64,000 bases of DNA, taken from assembly GCF_002564465.1 (NCBI RefSeq), contig NZ_NUUX01000006.1, forward strand, positions 124,001 through 188,000, given 5' to 3'. Position numbers and translations under genes: made by a program. Source of the DNA: Bacillus sp. AFS088145. GTDB lineage: Bacteria > Bacillota > Bacilli > Bacillales > Bacillaceae_G. The notes beneath the pieces are model-generated. The model saw only the letters and a program-made list of their open reading frames with translations. It ran no database searches and was not told the DNA's origin. Shown one piece after another: positions 43,049 through 52,305 of the stretch; the stretch's first letter is position 1; every line of letters starts with the position of its first letter.

Positions 43049-43114
43049 AAATTTTGAGATAATTAAAACCTCAAAAAACCTTTTCTATGCTTTTAGGAGA
43101 ATTAAAAAGATGCC

Positions 43115-43144
43115 AAAACCTACTCAATTTTTGAGTAGGTTTAT
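43115..43144 (+). terminator. Terminator
   Basis: AAACCTACTCAA pairs with TTGAGTAGGTTT around a TTT loop. Its stem shares sequence (CTACTCAA/TTGAGTAGG) with the terminator at 29502. Confidence 0.75.
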
Positions 43145-43314
43145 TAAAGTTAGTAAATACTCCCTAGATAAATCTGGTGCATTTTTACTAAAATAACGAA
43201 ATTTTCTATGTTAAAATGATTAATAGATTAAGATAAATGTCAAACATATTTATTTACTGGAAATTTTAAATTAGGTAGCATTTGTAACAAAAAAATAGAT
43301 AGGAGTTATTAAAA

Positions 43315-43578
43315 ATGAAAAAACTTGTTATTGGAATTCTTACAATTGGACTTATTCAAAGTTATTCAATTATTTCAACTGATGATGCTAGTGCAGCTGT
43401 GAAAACATTTAAAAACTGTACTGAAATGCACGAGATTTACAAGGGTGGAGTTGCCCGTAGTTCATCCGTTAAAAATAAAGGCGGTAAAACTAAATATAAA
43501 CCTTATGCATCAAAAGCTTTATATGACGCTAATAAAAAAATGGATCGAGATAAAGACTTTATAGCGTGTGAAAGATAA
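43315..43578 (+). CDS. Secreted Excalibur-domain protein (87 aa)
   Basis: A signal peptide (KKLVIGILTIGLIQSYS, cleavage after ASA near residue 27) followed by one Excalibur domain: FKNCTEMHEIYKGGV at the start and the calcium-loop-like DRDKDFIACE at the end, with the conserved Cys pair. Excalibur domains are small extracellular, often nuclease-associated, putative Ca-binding modules; here it stands alone. AGGAG lies 11 bases before the ATG. Monocistronic. Confidence 0.88.
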   Translation: MKKLVIGILTIGLIQSYSIISTDDASAAVKTFKNCTEMHEIYKGGVARSSSVKNKGGKTKYKPYASKALYDANKKMDRDKDFIACER

Positions 43579-44082
43579 GTTTAAGAAGTAAAAAAATGAT
43601 AGTTCTCAAGAATGAACTAACTATCTCAGACTGTTGGCAAACCTGATTTTCATTGAGTTTGTCTACAGTGATCAATACTATGTTAAAGTAAAAATGCAGT
43701 CTTCAAATTTTTGAAGACTGCATTTTTTATTTCCAAAATCTTCAATTATTTGTCACATTGATAATGAGTTTAATAGAACTTAGTATGTTAATATTTTCAC
43801 AAGTTAGTAAATTTTACTAAAATTTATACTACTATTTACTTACTTATTAATAAGGAGTGATGATTTTGAAAAATTTATAGTTCTAAGGTTACATCATTTT
43901 CACTAGTCATAGATACAACATCTAATAGTTTATTTTGGGGTACAAGAAGAAAACTATGTATTAAATTTTATATTACCGAAGTATTTAGATTCTTAAATTA
44001 ATATATCCAAGGAGGCTTCGCTATTTTCTTGTAGTTATGGGTCTGGAATACCTACATTTCTAAAAAGTTCAGGAGAATAAAA
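43579..44082 (+). other. Intergenic region with a terminator and a decayed frame
   Basis: Contains the terminator at 43691-43728. A ribosome site and TTG around 43855-43877 lead into a frame closed after four codons. The rest (43880-44040) has scattered short frames and looks like a ruined small gene. No product can be named. Confidence 0.4.
43691..43728 (+). terminator. Terminator of the Excalibur gene
   Basis: AAAATGCAGTCTTCAA pairs perfectly with TTGAAGACTGCATTTT, then T's. Confidence 0.9.
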
Positions 44083-44667
44083 ATGATATTAACAGTCTTA
44101 GTTTTAATTTTATTACTAATTCTAGGGAATCTATTATTTAAACTGATCCCCTGGAAGTATATTACTGCACTATTTGGAATTATTGTATTGCTATTAATAG
44201 GTTTTTTCCTTGTTGAACGTACTTCTATTTTAGTAAAAAATAGACTACTAGAAAGTACTTCACTAAAAAATGAAGGAATGAATGAAATTATGATTGATAA
44301 ACAAGTTACACCTGAACTATTGGTAGATCTAAAAAGTAAATATGGTAGTACAGTTAAACACACAGATATAGTAGTAATACTTTCAGTTGAGAATGATAGA
44401 AACTATCAATTTAAGAAATTTTATATAGGGACTAAAAACAATAAAATTAATAGTATTTTTTCTGAAGATCCTAATCTAAAAACTAATAAAGGTATCGGAA
44501 AAGGAGATGATATATCTACTATTATAGATAAGTACGGTAATAACTACATTCACTCGTTTGAAGAAATAGGAGAAACGATAACGTATCTTGATAAAGAGAG
44601 AAATGTTAAATTGACTTTCATTATATATAAAGAGAAAGTATTACAAACTATTATAACTAAGTATTAA
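44083..44667 (+). CDS. Membrane-anchored protein with an extracellular domain (194 aa)
   Basis: Two hydrophobic segments (~2-18 and ~27-47), then a ~145-residue soluble domain with a small beta-rich repeat look (VVILSVENDRNYQFKKFYI; GIGKGDDISTIIDKYG; VKLTFIIYKEKVLQTI). The IGKGDDISTIIDKYGNNY stretch resembles modules found in Bacillus lipoproteins that sense the wall, but I cannot name the family. AGGAG lies seven bases before the ATG. Confidence 0.7.
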   Translation: MILTVLVLILLLILGNLLFKLIPWKYITALFGIIVLLLIGFFLVERTSILVKNRLLESTSLKNEGMNEIMIDKQVTPELLVDLKSKYGSTVKHTDIVVILSVENDRNYQFKKFYIGTKNNKINSIFSEDPNLKTNKGIGKGDDISTIIDKYGNNYIHSFEEIGETITYLDKERNVKLTFIIYKEKVLQTIITKY

Positions 44668-44722
44668 GTCAGGAGATATATTATGGCATTTCGTTTTTCA
44701 AAAAATATAAAAGGGCGATTAG

Positions 44723-44854
44723 ATGAGAAATAAATTATTTAAAATCGTTTTATTTAGTATATTAATTATCATAATGTTTGTTTTTGCAGTTAATTTATTA
44801 TTAAAACCAGTTTCTAATACGATTGAAATAGAAACTAAAACTACAAATGAATAA
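44723..44854 (+). CDS. Small single-pass membrane protein (43 aa)
   Basis: A basic start (MRNKLFK), one membrane segment (IVLFSILIIIMFVFAVNLLL) and a short polar Glu/Thr tail. It is preceded by a 16-codon frame with a good site (AGGAG, ATG 44683-44733) that overlaps it in another frame, so translation may be coupled to that leader. Evidence is composition only. Confidence 0.45.
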   Translation: MRNKLFKIVLFSILIIIMFVFAVNLLLKPVSNTIEIETKTTNE

Positions 44855-44992
44855 TAGCCTCATTGAAAAAATCACTGTCATTCTAATATGGATCAGACAA
44901 GATATCTAAGATAAAATCATTGAAGATATCAAAATCCTCTTTTGTAAGTTTCATTAATAAGGGGGTATTTTTTATTTCCTTAATTTTTACAA

Positions 44993-45026
44993 TAAAAAAA
45001 TCCGGCCCAATAAATGAACCAGATTT
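44993..45026 (-). terminator. Terminator of the glnQHMP operon
   Basis: On the minus strand AAATCTGG pairs with CCGGATTT (one G-U pair), followed by a T7 run. Confidence 0.8.
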
Positions 45027-45027
45027 C

Positions 45028-45690
45028 TCAAGTCTGCTTAATCTCCAATCTACGCGCAACCAACGACAAAACATAATTAACAATAAAATACATCAACGAA
45101 ACCATCACCATAACAGGGATCACATAAGATTCCTTCTGCGCATAAATAATCTGTCCATTATGCAATAAATCGGGCAATGCAATAACGACAGCTAACGATG
45201 TATCCTTCAGTAAAGAAATAAACTGACTAACAATTGGCGGAACCATTCGTCTCAATGCTTGAGGCAAGACAATATAACGTAATGTCTGAGTATAATTGAG
45301 GCCTGACGCACGAGCTGCTTCAATCTGTCCTTTTTCGATCGAGTTTAATCCACTTCGAATAATCTCTGAGATCATAGCTGATTCAAAAACCGTTAATGCT
45401 GCGATGGCAGCTGTCGTTATTTTCATTTCAATCCCGATTTCCGGTAGGGCAAAATACGTAAAGAAAATAATCAGTAGCAAAGGAAGGTTTCGAATCGTCT
45501 CAACAATCGCGGTAAGTAATTGAGTAACAACAGGAATCTTAGTATATCTTAGCGTTCCAATAAGTCCACCAATAATGAAACTTAGTACAATTGAAATGGC
45601 AGCGACCTTAAGGGTAACCCAAAATCCTTCTAGCAAAAACTTGATATGATCTAGAGTGTACACATCAGCAAACGGCTGTAGAAAATCCAT
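45028..45690 (-). CDS. glnP: Glutamine ABC transporter permease GlnP (220 aa)
   Basis: Membrane subunit of the polar amino acid importer, with about five segments and the EAA loop QIEAARASGLNYTQTLRYIVLPQA. Last gene of a four-gene minus-strand operon in the B. subtilis glnQ-glnH-glnM-glnP order. The start has GGAGGTGG about nine bases upstream. The symbol is by synteny and sequence resemblance; glutamate or aspartate are alternative substrates. Confidence 0.9.
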   Translation of the reverse strand: MDFLQPFADVYTLDHIKFLLEGFWVTLKVAAISIVLSFIIGGLIGTLRYTKIPVVTQLLTAIVETIRNLPLLLIIFFTYFALPEIGIEMKITTAAIAALTVFESAMISEIIRSGLNSIEKGQIEAARASGLNYTQTLRYIVLPQALRRMVPPIVSQFISLLKDTSLAVVIALPDLLHNGQIIYAQKESYVIPVMVMVSLMYFIVNYVLSLVARRLEIKQT

Positions 45691-45702
45691 TCATCCACCT
45701 CC

Positions 45703-46341
45703 TTAATTACTTCTAGCCAAGCGTTTTTCTAAATATCCTACACCAATACTTAAAGGAATCGTTAAGACTAAATAAAATAAGGCTACGAAAATATAAGTAT
45801 CAAACGTTACGTAAGTCATTGCAGAAATAAGATCGCCTTGATACATTAAATCTCCACCAGCTACGACTGCTAACAAGGATGAATTTTTTACTAGATTTAG
45901 AAATTGGTTGCCAAGGGGAGGGATGACGATTTTTATCGCCTGGGGAAGTATAATGAATCTCATTGCCTGTCCGTAAGTCAATCCTGTCGAGCGAGCGGCT
46001 TCCATTTGTCCTTTTGGAACAGAGAGGATACCGGCACGGATTGCTTCGGAAATGAAGGCTGCTGTATAGATGGTTAGTCCAATTGTTCCTGCGGTCATCC
46101 CACTAAAGCTTCCAGCTAAATAAGTGAAAAAAATAACTACTAGTACAGGGATATTACGGATAAATTCTACATAAACCGAACCTAACCAGTTAAGCGGTTT
46201 AATTGGAGAAATTCGCATAACTGCAATAATTGTCCCTAAAATAAAGCTACATAATAATGCAATTAAACTAGTTAAAATGGTTACTCTTAATCCTTCTAAA
46301 AAATACTCCATATGATCTGTTAATATCGAGAAATCAATCAA
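45703..46341 (-). CDS. glnM: Glutamine ABC transporter permease GlnM (212 aa)
   Basis: Second membrane subunit of the importer with about five segments. The EAA loop reads QMEAARSTGLTYGQAMRFIILPQA, close to that of GlnP, so the two form a heterodimer. AGGAGG lies nine bases before the ATG. It lies 12 bases before glnP, so the two are co-translated. Confidence 0.9.
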   Translation of the reverse strand: MIDFSILTDHMEYFLEGLRVTILTSLIALLCSFILGTIIAVMRISPIKPLNWLGSVYVEFIRNIPVLVVIFFTYLAGSFSGMTAGTIGLTIYTAAFISEAIRAGILSVPKGQMEAARSTGLTYGQAMRFIILPQAIKIVIPPLGNQFLNLVKNSSLLAVVAGGDLMYQGDLISAMTYVTFDTYIFVALFYLVLTIPLSIGVGYLEKRLARSN

Positions 46342-46419
46342 AGGATTTCCTCCTAATTATCAGGAAAAGCAGGCCCGTAAAATTACGGACTCTGCGTATC
46401 CCAACGATAATATCAAAAA

Positions 46420-47217
46420 TTATTTTTTAATCCATTTATTCTTAATTTCATCGTATTTACCTGAATCTTTCAGACTTTTTAATGCTTTATTTAATGCTTC
46501 GACAAGATCTTTATTGCCTTTCTTAACAGCAATTCCATAAGGCTCTTCTGTAAAAGTTCCACCTACTAAATCAAATGAAGGATCTTCTTCTTTCATACCG
46601 TAAAGGATTGAATCATCAGTCGTTAGGGCATCACCTTTACCTGCTTTTAAAGCTGTAAAAGCTTCAGCATAGTTTTCGAATTCAAGTACTGTTGTATCAG
46701 GAGCTTTCTGACGAATATTTACAGCAGAAGTGGACCCTTTAACAGCAAGCACTTTTGTCCCTTTTTTCAAGTCAGCAAGTCCATGAACTTTACTGCCTTT
46801 TTTCACAAGTAAAGATTGTCCGGCATTAAAGTAAACATCAGTAAAATCTACTTCTTTTTTACGTTCTTCATTAATGGTCATTGTAGCGACTACCGCATCA
46901 ACTTTCCCATTATTTAAGAGACCAACCCTAGTTTTTGACGTAACCTCTATGTACTCAGGTTTAACATCATCGCCAAACATTTCTTTTGCCAGTGCTTTGG
47001 AAAGGTCAATATCAAATCCTTCTACTTTACCTGTTGAAGGGTTTTTCAATCCAAATAAACGAGTGTCATATTTTACGCCAAATACGATTTTCTTATCATC
47101 CTTAATGCGTGCTAGAGCATCTTTGCTTTTAGAATCATCCTTCCCACCACAACCTGCAAGAACTAAGGCGGCCGTTGTTGAAACTAAAGCCATTTTCATG
47201 AATTTTTTTAAAAACAT
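46420..47217 (-). CDS. glnH: Glutamine ABC transporter binding lipoprotein GlnH (265 aa)
   Basis: Solute receptor of the SBP_bac_3 family, lipid-anchored at Cys23 (lipobox LAGC). The fold signatures are GFDIDLSKALAKEMFGDD, VDAVVATMTINEERKKEVDFT and the C-terminal ALKSLKDSGKYDEIKNKW. AGGAGGT lies upstream of the ATG. It sits between the ATPase and the two permeases in the operon. Confidence 0.92.
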   Translation of the reverse strand: MFLKKFMKMALVSTTAALVLAGCGGKDDSKSKDALARIKDDKKIVFGVKYDTRLFGLKNPSTGKVEGFDIDLSKALAKEMFGDDVKPEYIEVTSKTRVGLLNNGKVDAVVATMTINEERKKEVDFTDVYFNAGQSLLVKKGSKVHGLADLKKGTKVLAVKGSTSAVNIRQKAPDTTVLEFENYAEAFTALKAGKGDALTTDDSILYGMKEEDPSFDLVGGTFTEEPYGIAVKKGNKDLVEALNKALKSLKDSGKYDEIKNKWIKK

Positions 47218-47232
47218 TCCACTTACCTCCTA

Positions 47233-47961
47233 TTAATGATTTAATATACGGCTGAGAAATAAGCGAGCCCGTTCTTCACGCGGGTTCTCATAAAACTCAA
47301 CCGGAGTTGCTTCTTCTAATATGCGACCCTCGTCCATAAAGACGATTCGGTCGGCAACCTCTCTGGCAAAGCCCATTTCATGTGTCACGACAACCATCGT
47401 CATGCCTTCCCTAGCAAGAGTCTTCATAACATCAAGCACTTCACCAATCATTTCAGGATCAAGAGCTGAAGTAGGTTCATCAAAAAGCATAATATCTGGT
47501 TTCATCGCAAGCCCGCGAGCAATTGCCACACGCTGTTGCTGACCACCAGAAAGCTGGGAAGGATAAGATTTCGCCTTTTCTAAAATACCTACCTTTTCAA
47601 GAAAATGTTTGGCTGTTTCATCAGCCTCTTCTCTAGATTGACCTAGCGCTTTCATAGGAGCTAGAGTGATATTTTCAAGCACAGTTTTGTGCGGATACAA
47701 ATAAAAATGCTGAAAAACCATTCCAATATTGCGCCTTAACTTATTAAGATCTGTTTTTTTATCCCCAACTGAAATCCCACTGACAGTAAGTGTCCCGTCA
47801 TTAATTGATTCCAGATGATTGATACAACGCAACAAAGTACTCTTACCAGAACCAGACGGCCCAATCACAACAACAACTTCACCTTTATTGATTGTGAGAT
47901 TAATATCTTTCAAGACTTGAAAATCTCCATAAAACTTATTTACATGTTTAAATTCAATCAT
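47233..47961 (-). CDS. glnQ: Glutamine ABC transporter ATPase GlnQ (242 aa)
   Basis: ATPase of the importer: Walker [10 protein letters not shown] (~35-43), Q-loop [17 protein letters not shown], signature LSGGQQQR, Walker B IMLFDEP and [15 protein letters not shown]. It reads very like remembered B. subtilis GlnQ ([11 protein letters not shown] ending). ATG 47961 is chosen because AGGAGGT lies five to six bases upstream and the product begins [12 protein letters not shown]; an upstream in-frame ATG at 48042 has none. First gene of the operon. Confidence 0.95.
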   Translation of the reverse strand: MIEFKHVNKFYGDFQVLKDINLTINKGEVVVVIGPSGSGKSTLLRCINHLESINDGTLTVSGISVGDKKTDLNKLRRNIGMVFQHFYLYPHKTVLENITLAPMKALGQSREEADETAKHFLEKVGILEKAKSYPSQLSGGQQQRVAIARGLAMKPDIMLFDEPTSALDPEMIGEVLDVMKTLAREGMTMVVVTHEMGFAREVADRIVFMDEGRILEEATPVEFYENPREERARLFLSRILNH

Positions 47962-48134
47962 TCCTGACCTCCTGTACAATTTTTTCGGATATGTAAATTG
48001 GAGAAATTTGGGAATCAATATTTTATGTGTATGCTTGTTCACATTTCTATATCACGTTTATTTTGTTTTTAGTCTTTTTGGACGAGTACTTGTGTCCTAG
48101 ACAAAAAATAAAGCTAAACTGAATCAAAACAAAA

Positions 48135-48169
48135 ACCGAAAGCACTATAACAGTGTTTCCGGCTTTTAT
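48135..48169 (+). terminator. Possible orphan terminator in a divergent intergenic region
   Basis: CCGAAAGCACT and AGTGTTTCCGG pair with one mismatch and one G-U, followed by TTTTATTT. It sits between two divergent genes, so no current gene needs it; probably a relic. Confidence 0.45.
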
Positions 48170-48339
48170 TTACTAAAATTTATGATGTAATATAAAATTG
48201 ATTAAATAGAACTACTAGTAAAAAAAGACTAGTATCTTATTACTATAATCTTTACCAATTAAATATGATAAAATTAAAAATAGATTAAGATTGATATAAA
48301 ATACATCTTTTGAATTTTACTAAATAAACGGAGGAATCC

Positions 48340-49329
48340 ATGGAAAACAGAGAACGTTTCTATAAACTAATGAAACTACTAGAAAGTAAAACAGATATTG
48401 ATCGTGAGTTTACGTTTGATGAAATAAAAAAGAGGTTAGCAGCAGGAGAAGAGGATTTTTCTTATAGTAAAAATACATTTTTAAAAGATATCTCAGTATT
48501 AGTGGATGTTGGTTTTGACGTAATTGAAAACGCTTCAGAAGGTAAGGCAACTACATATAGTCACCAAGAAAGACTATTTGAATTACATGAACTCCGTTTA
48601 TTAGTAGATGCTGTGACAGCTTCAAGATTTTTAAACAAACAAGAAACCAAAAAGATTATTGATAAATTAAAAAACCTTACAAGTGAAAACGAAGCCAAAA
48701 AGCTTCACAATGGCATTATCCCAGATACAGCCATTAAAAGTGAAAGCAATCGTATTCACTTCTCAATCGATCAAATTCATCAAGCCATCGCTGAGAAAAA
48801 ATTACTTACCTTTCAATATGGCCGATACAATTTTAACAAAAAATTTGAATTAAGCCATGATGGAAAAGAATACGCAGTAAAGCCACTCGCAGTAATTTGG
48901 TCGAATGATTACTATTACTTAATTACAAGAAGTTTACCTGATGATCAACTTAGACATTTCCGCGTAGACCGAATGAGAAAAGTTAAGAGAACGGAAGAAA
49001 AATTTCAAGATGAACGCTTTAACGTTGATGAATATTTGAGTACAGTTTTTAATATGTTTGCTGGAGAACCTGATTATGTAAAAATCAAGTTTAAAAAAGG
49101 CTTATTAAATGTCGTACTAGACCGATTTGGATTAAAGGCTGATATTCAGCAAGTGGATGAGGAGAATTTCATTTTAACTACAAAAGCTGCGATAAGTGAT
49201 GGATTGATTACTTGGATTTTAACATGGGGTAAAGATGCTCAGGTTATAAGTCCGCCATCAGTGATAGATAAAGTTCAGGAGCAAATTTTTGAGATGAGTA
49301 AGTTGTATAGTATGAATTTCCAACAATAA
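48340..49329 (+). CDS. WYL-domain transcriptional regulator (329 aa)
   Basis: DNA-binding regulator: an N-terminal winged helix (~1-75, FDEIKKRLAAGEEDFSYSKNTFLKDISVL), the WYL domain (~140-220) with VKPLAVIWSNDYYYLITR and FRVDRMRKV, and a C-terminal WCX-like domain (~245-320). WYL domains bind small ligands or nucleic acids, and several control defence or DNA-damage genes. The usual W-Y-L run is replaced by DYYYL. GGAGG precedes the ATG. Its target is unknown; it is divergent from glnQHMP. Confidence 0.9.
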   Translation: MENRERFYKLMKLLESKTDIDREFTFDEIKKRLAAGEEDFSYSKNTFLKDISVLVDVGFDVIENASEGKATTYSHQERLFELHELRLLVDAVTASRFLNKQETKKIIDKLKNLTSENEAKKLHNGIIPDTAIKSESNRIHFSIDQIHQAIAEKKLLTFQYGRYNFNKKFELSHDGKEYAVKPLAVIWSNDYYYLITRSLPDDQLRHFRVDRMRKVKRTEEKFQDERFNVDEYLSTVFNMFAGEPDYVKIKFKKGLLNVVLDRFGLKADIQQVDEENFILTTKAAISDGLITWILTWGKDAQVISPPSVIDKVQEQIFEMSKLYSMNFQQ

Positions 49330-49338
49330 GTTTTTACT

Positions 49339-49371
49339 AAAAGGAGTATCTTTCGGGGATGCTCTTTTTTC
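49339..49371 (+). terminator. Terminator of the WYL gene
   Basis: AAAAGGAGTATC pairs with GATGCTCTTTT (G-U pairs included), then T's. Confidence 0.75.
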
Positions 49372-49482
49372 ATTATAAAACCTTCATATTAAATTCAAAA
49401 TTGCTTTAAATAAAATGCTTTTAAGTATGTTACTATTTTCACAAGTGAAGCTATTTTAAATATGATGTGAGGTATGAGAATC

Positions 49483-49866
49483 ATGCAAAAGGTAATTTTC
49501 TTTTCTTGTATATCAATTGTAGTAATCGGTTTAATAATGTATCTATACATAATGTTTTTGCTACCACCCTCGGATACAATGATTAAAATAGAGAAAAATG
49601 AAATAAGTAAAAAATTAAATAGTAACCAAACAATTCTTATTCCTTCCGAATTTGAAGTGAAAAATGTATATGTTATTGATGATGGATTCCTTTCTCCATA
49701 TATTGATGTGCATCTTTCAAATAAGACAAATATAACTATTCATTCATCAAATAGCATAGATTACGAAGGCGGGGAAAAGGGTAGAACCAAAATGTTAAAC
49801 AATATTAAAATTAGAGAATATCAAAAGAAAGATAGAAGAGTAATCTATATTTTTAAAGACGTCTAA
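49483..49866 (+). CDS. Small membrane-anchored protein (127 aa)
   Basis: One hydrophobic segment (VIFFSCISIVVIGLIMYLYI) then a ~95-residue exposed domain, beta-rich (QTILIPSEFEVKNVYVIDDG; ISNKTNITIHSS-like run; KKDRRVIYIFKDV). ATG 49483 is chosen over 49474, since GTGAGG is about ten bases upstream and almost touches the first ATG. The 26 bases at 49423-49448 resemble 43782-43807 upstream of another small gene. Function unknown. Confidence 0.6.
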   Translation: MQKVIFFSCISIVVIGLIMYLYIMFLLPPSDTMIKIEKNEISKKLNSNQTILIPSEFEVKNVYVIDDGFLSPYIDVHLSNKTNITIHSSNSIDYEGGEKGRTKMLNNIKIREYQKKDRRVIYIFKDV

Positions 49867-50169
49867 CTTAATTATTTTTATGAATTCTACGAAACTTATA
49901 GGAAAAGTATTGATGAATATTTATCAAAAAATACTTTAAATAATGAGGGAATGTAACCTATACAAGGTTTTAGGATTAGGTTAATAATTTATGAAACTAA
50001 TATTATATGCGTACAATCGGAGAATCATGTTTAGGGTTCTCCTTTTTGATGTTCAATTTTTTGAACACCTCACTTTATATAATAAAGTTATCAAATTTAG
50101 GAGGTTTAAATAGTAGAGCGTTGCTTTATGTGGTAATTCAATAGAATGAAAGATTTAAGGGGGAAAATC
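49867..50169 (+). other. Intergenic region before the fibronectin-III gene
   Basis: No gene seen. It holds a terminator at 50019-50047, and an A/G-rich stretch at 50155-50166 (AAGGGGG) that serves the next gene. Confidence 0.5.
50019..50047 (+). terminator. Terminator
   Basis: GGAGAA pairs with TTCTCC over a 12-base loop, followed by T5. It is short-stemmed and could be the end of the 49483 transcript. Confidence 0.6.
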
Positions 50170-51588
50170 ATGAAGAAAAGAAGTTTTATGTACTTATTTT
50201 TAACATTTTTAATTATGTTTTCATTTAATTCAAAATCAGCTTTTGCTGAAATAGGAGATCGTAGCACTCCTTATAGTGCATGGTTTAATTATAATTTTTC
50301 ACTTCAAGAATATGAGTGGGATACACCTAAAGAAGTAGAATTGCAATTATTCGATATGTATACAGGTGAAGAAGCAAATGAAATTGTTGCAAATGAAAAT
50401 ATGTTTAATACTAAACCTGCAGATGATGAAGAATGGATTGTGATGGGATTTAATTTAAAATATGTCTCAGGGCCAGAAGAACCTTTATACGCTTATGATG
50501 TGGTTAATAGTTATGATAGTTTTTATACGAAGGCTGGTCAAAAAGTTAACCCAATCGATACAGCTTCATTTTCAGACCAGTTAGAAGGTTTAAGTGAAGA
50601 CGATGTTGAGCTATATCCGGGTGCAGAATCTGAAGTTTATTACGGTATATTAGTGAAAAAAACAGTGGGCTATCCAATTATTCGAATCGGGATGGGTTAT
50701 GATGCTCGTGAAGATCAAACGATATACGGATGGTTCTCAACAGATCCAAATTATGTGGAACCTATTCTTTCACCTACTAACGTAAAGGCAGCAGCTAGTA
50801 CATATAATAGCGTTAAATTAAGCTGGACAAAAGCGGATGATGTGACAGGTTATGAAATTTATCGTTCTACTTCCAGTACAGGTACATATACGAAAATAGC
50901 AACTACTTCAAGTACTTCGTATACTAATACATCTTTAAATACAGGTACAACTTATTATTATAAGATTAAGTCTTATAAAACAGGAACACCTACACAATAC
51001 AGTGATTATAGTAAGGCAGTATCTGCAAAACCGGTCCTGTCTACACCAACATCCGTAAAGGCAGTTTCATCTTCATACAATAGTGTAAAAACGAGTTGGG
51101 CAGCTGTAAGTGGAGCAAGTGGATATGAAGTTTACCGTTCAACGACAAGCACGGGAACATATACACTTGCTGGTACAACCACTTCAACAAGCTTTAATAA
51201 TACAGGGCTTTCAACAAATAAAACTTATTATTACAAGGTAAAGACATACAGAATAGTCGGAAGTAAGAAGGTCTATGGAAATTATTCATCAATAGTTAGC
51301 GCAAAACCAATTCCATCAGTTCCAACTAATTTCAATGTCGCTAAAGTAAATTCAACTAGTTCAAAAATATCTTGGAGTTCTGTGAGTGGAGCAAGCGGTT
51401 ATGAAATTTACAGATCTACCTCAAGTGCTGGATCATATAGTTTAGTAAAAAGAACAACTTCAATGTCATATACAAATAGTGGTTTAACAAAAGGAAAGAC
51501 TTACTACTATAAAGTAAGAACGTATCGAACAGTTGGAACTACTAAAGTATATAGTGGTTGGACAACATTCAAGAGCGTTAAGCTTTAA
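50170..51588 (+). CDS. Secreted protein with three fibronectin type III repeats (472 aa)
   Basis: A signal peptide (RSFMYLFLTFLIMFSF, cleavage after AFA near residue 28) leads to a unique ~170-residue domain (YEWDTPKEVELQLFDMYTG; GYPIIRIGMGYDAREDQ), then three FN3 repeats at about 200-288, 290-380 and 383-472. Each repeat starts with P-T-N/S-V/F and has the GYEIYRSTSS core and Y-Y-K-V/I ending. FN3 blocks are usual spacers in secreted Bacillus glycoside hydrolases and surface proteins. ATG 50170 has AAGGGGGA upstream; an earlier ATG at 50146 has none. No sorting motif is visible. Confidence 0.85.
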   Translation: MKKRSFMYLFLTFLIMFSFNSKSAFAEIGDRSTPYSAWFNYNFSLQEYEWDTPKEVELQLFDMYTGEEANEIVANENMFNTKPADDEEWIVMGFNLKYVSGPEEPLYAYDVVNSYDSFYTKAGQKVNPIDTASFSDQLEGLSEDDVELYPGAESEVYYGILVKKTVGYPIIRIGMGYDAREDQTIYGWFSTDPNYVEPILSPTNVKAAASTYNSVKLSWTKADDVTGYEIYRSTSSTGTYTKIATTSSTSYTNTSLNTGTTYYYKIKSYKTGTPTQYSDYSKAVSAKPVLSTPTSVKAVSSSYNSVKTSWAAVSGASGYEVYRSTTSTGTYTLAGTTTSTSFNNTGLSTNKTYYYKVKTYRIVGSKKVYGNYSSIVSAKPIPSVPTNFNVAKVNSTSSKISWSSVSGASGYEIYRSTSSAGSYSLVKRTTSMSYTNSGLTKGKTYYYKVRTYRTVGTTKVYSGWTTFKSVKL

Positions 51589-51615
51589 GCAGTAACATTT
51601 TTAAAATTTTTTAAG

Positions 51616-51645
51616 AAGAGAATCACTTACGATTCTCTTTTTTTG
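51616..51645 (+). terminator. Terminator of the fibronectin-III gene
   Basis: AAGAGAATC pairs with GATTCTCTT, then T5. Confidence 0.8.
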
Positions 51646-51719
51646 TTTTATATACTGGAATTAGTTTGATGAAATGCTAGAATATAACTAAAAATATTTA
51701 ATAAACGAGGTCCGTGGAA

Positions 51720-52237
51720 ATGTTCATTCAATTAACAAAAAACTTTCAGATGAAATGAAAATAAAAGTAGAGAAACCAGATTTATCAAACGAGAATCAAC
51801 TTTTTTGCTGGCACGCTAATATCTTTAAAATTGGCCGTAAAAAATGTGTATTGGTAATGAATAATGTAACAAGATATTGTTTTGTTATGTATGGTCTATT
51901 AAAAAAAGATTTTACAAATTTTGAAGAGTTAATGAAGAGAAATATTGTGACAAATTTTCTGGCAAATGAATTTGATGTTGAGAAAGTTGATCAATATATG
52001 AAACAACTAGGTGAAGTTCAATACACTGCGACAAGCGATCGAAGTATTATTTCGCAAATGAATGATATGATTTATCTTGCTGAATCTTATGTTTACCACA
52101 GGGTAGAGGAAAATGAAATAATTAGATTGCTTCACTTAAATCTTGATCTTAATGACACGCCTTTATACAAGTTACGTTCTTATCCGAACAAATTGATGAG
52201 GGGAGCATTGGATGAATTTTTTCAACAAATGAAGTGA
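51720..52237 (+). pseudogene. DUF6933-like protein, frameshifted near its start (~172 aa if repaired)
   Basis: From ATG 51720 the frame opens as MFIQLTK, then breaks after an A6 run (51737-51742). Adding one A joins it to the frame that runs 51755-52237 and gives MFIQLTKKLSDEMKIKVEKP, a natural N-terminus. The remainder has the HANIFKIGRKKCVLVMNN and TRYCFVMYGLLKKDF pattern I associate with DUF6933 proteins. As written, translation could only start inside (ATG 51755), without a ribosome site. The upstream ATG has GAGG. It may be a homopolymer sequencing error. Confidence 0.7.
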
Positions 52238-52305
52238 TCTTAGGGAACCTTCAAATGTGGTGATTATAATTGATAAAATCCTCAATAATTGAGGGGAAGC
52301 ATTAA

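Noticed and set aside
44883-45083. Minus-strand frame whose end reads TPLLMKLTKEDFDIFNDFIL
   Set aside because: Its first half is the end of glnP in another frame and the terminator. The second half is protein-like but has no start or ribosome site; at most a gene relic.
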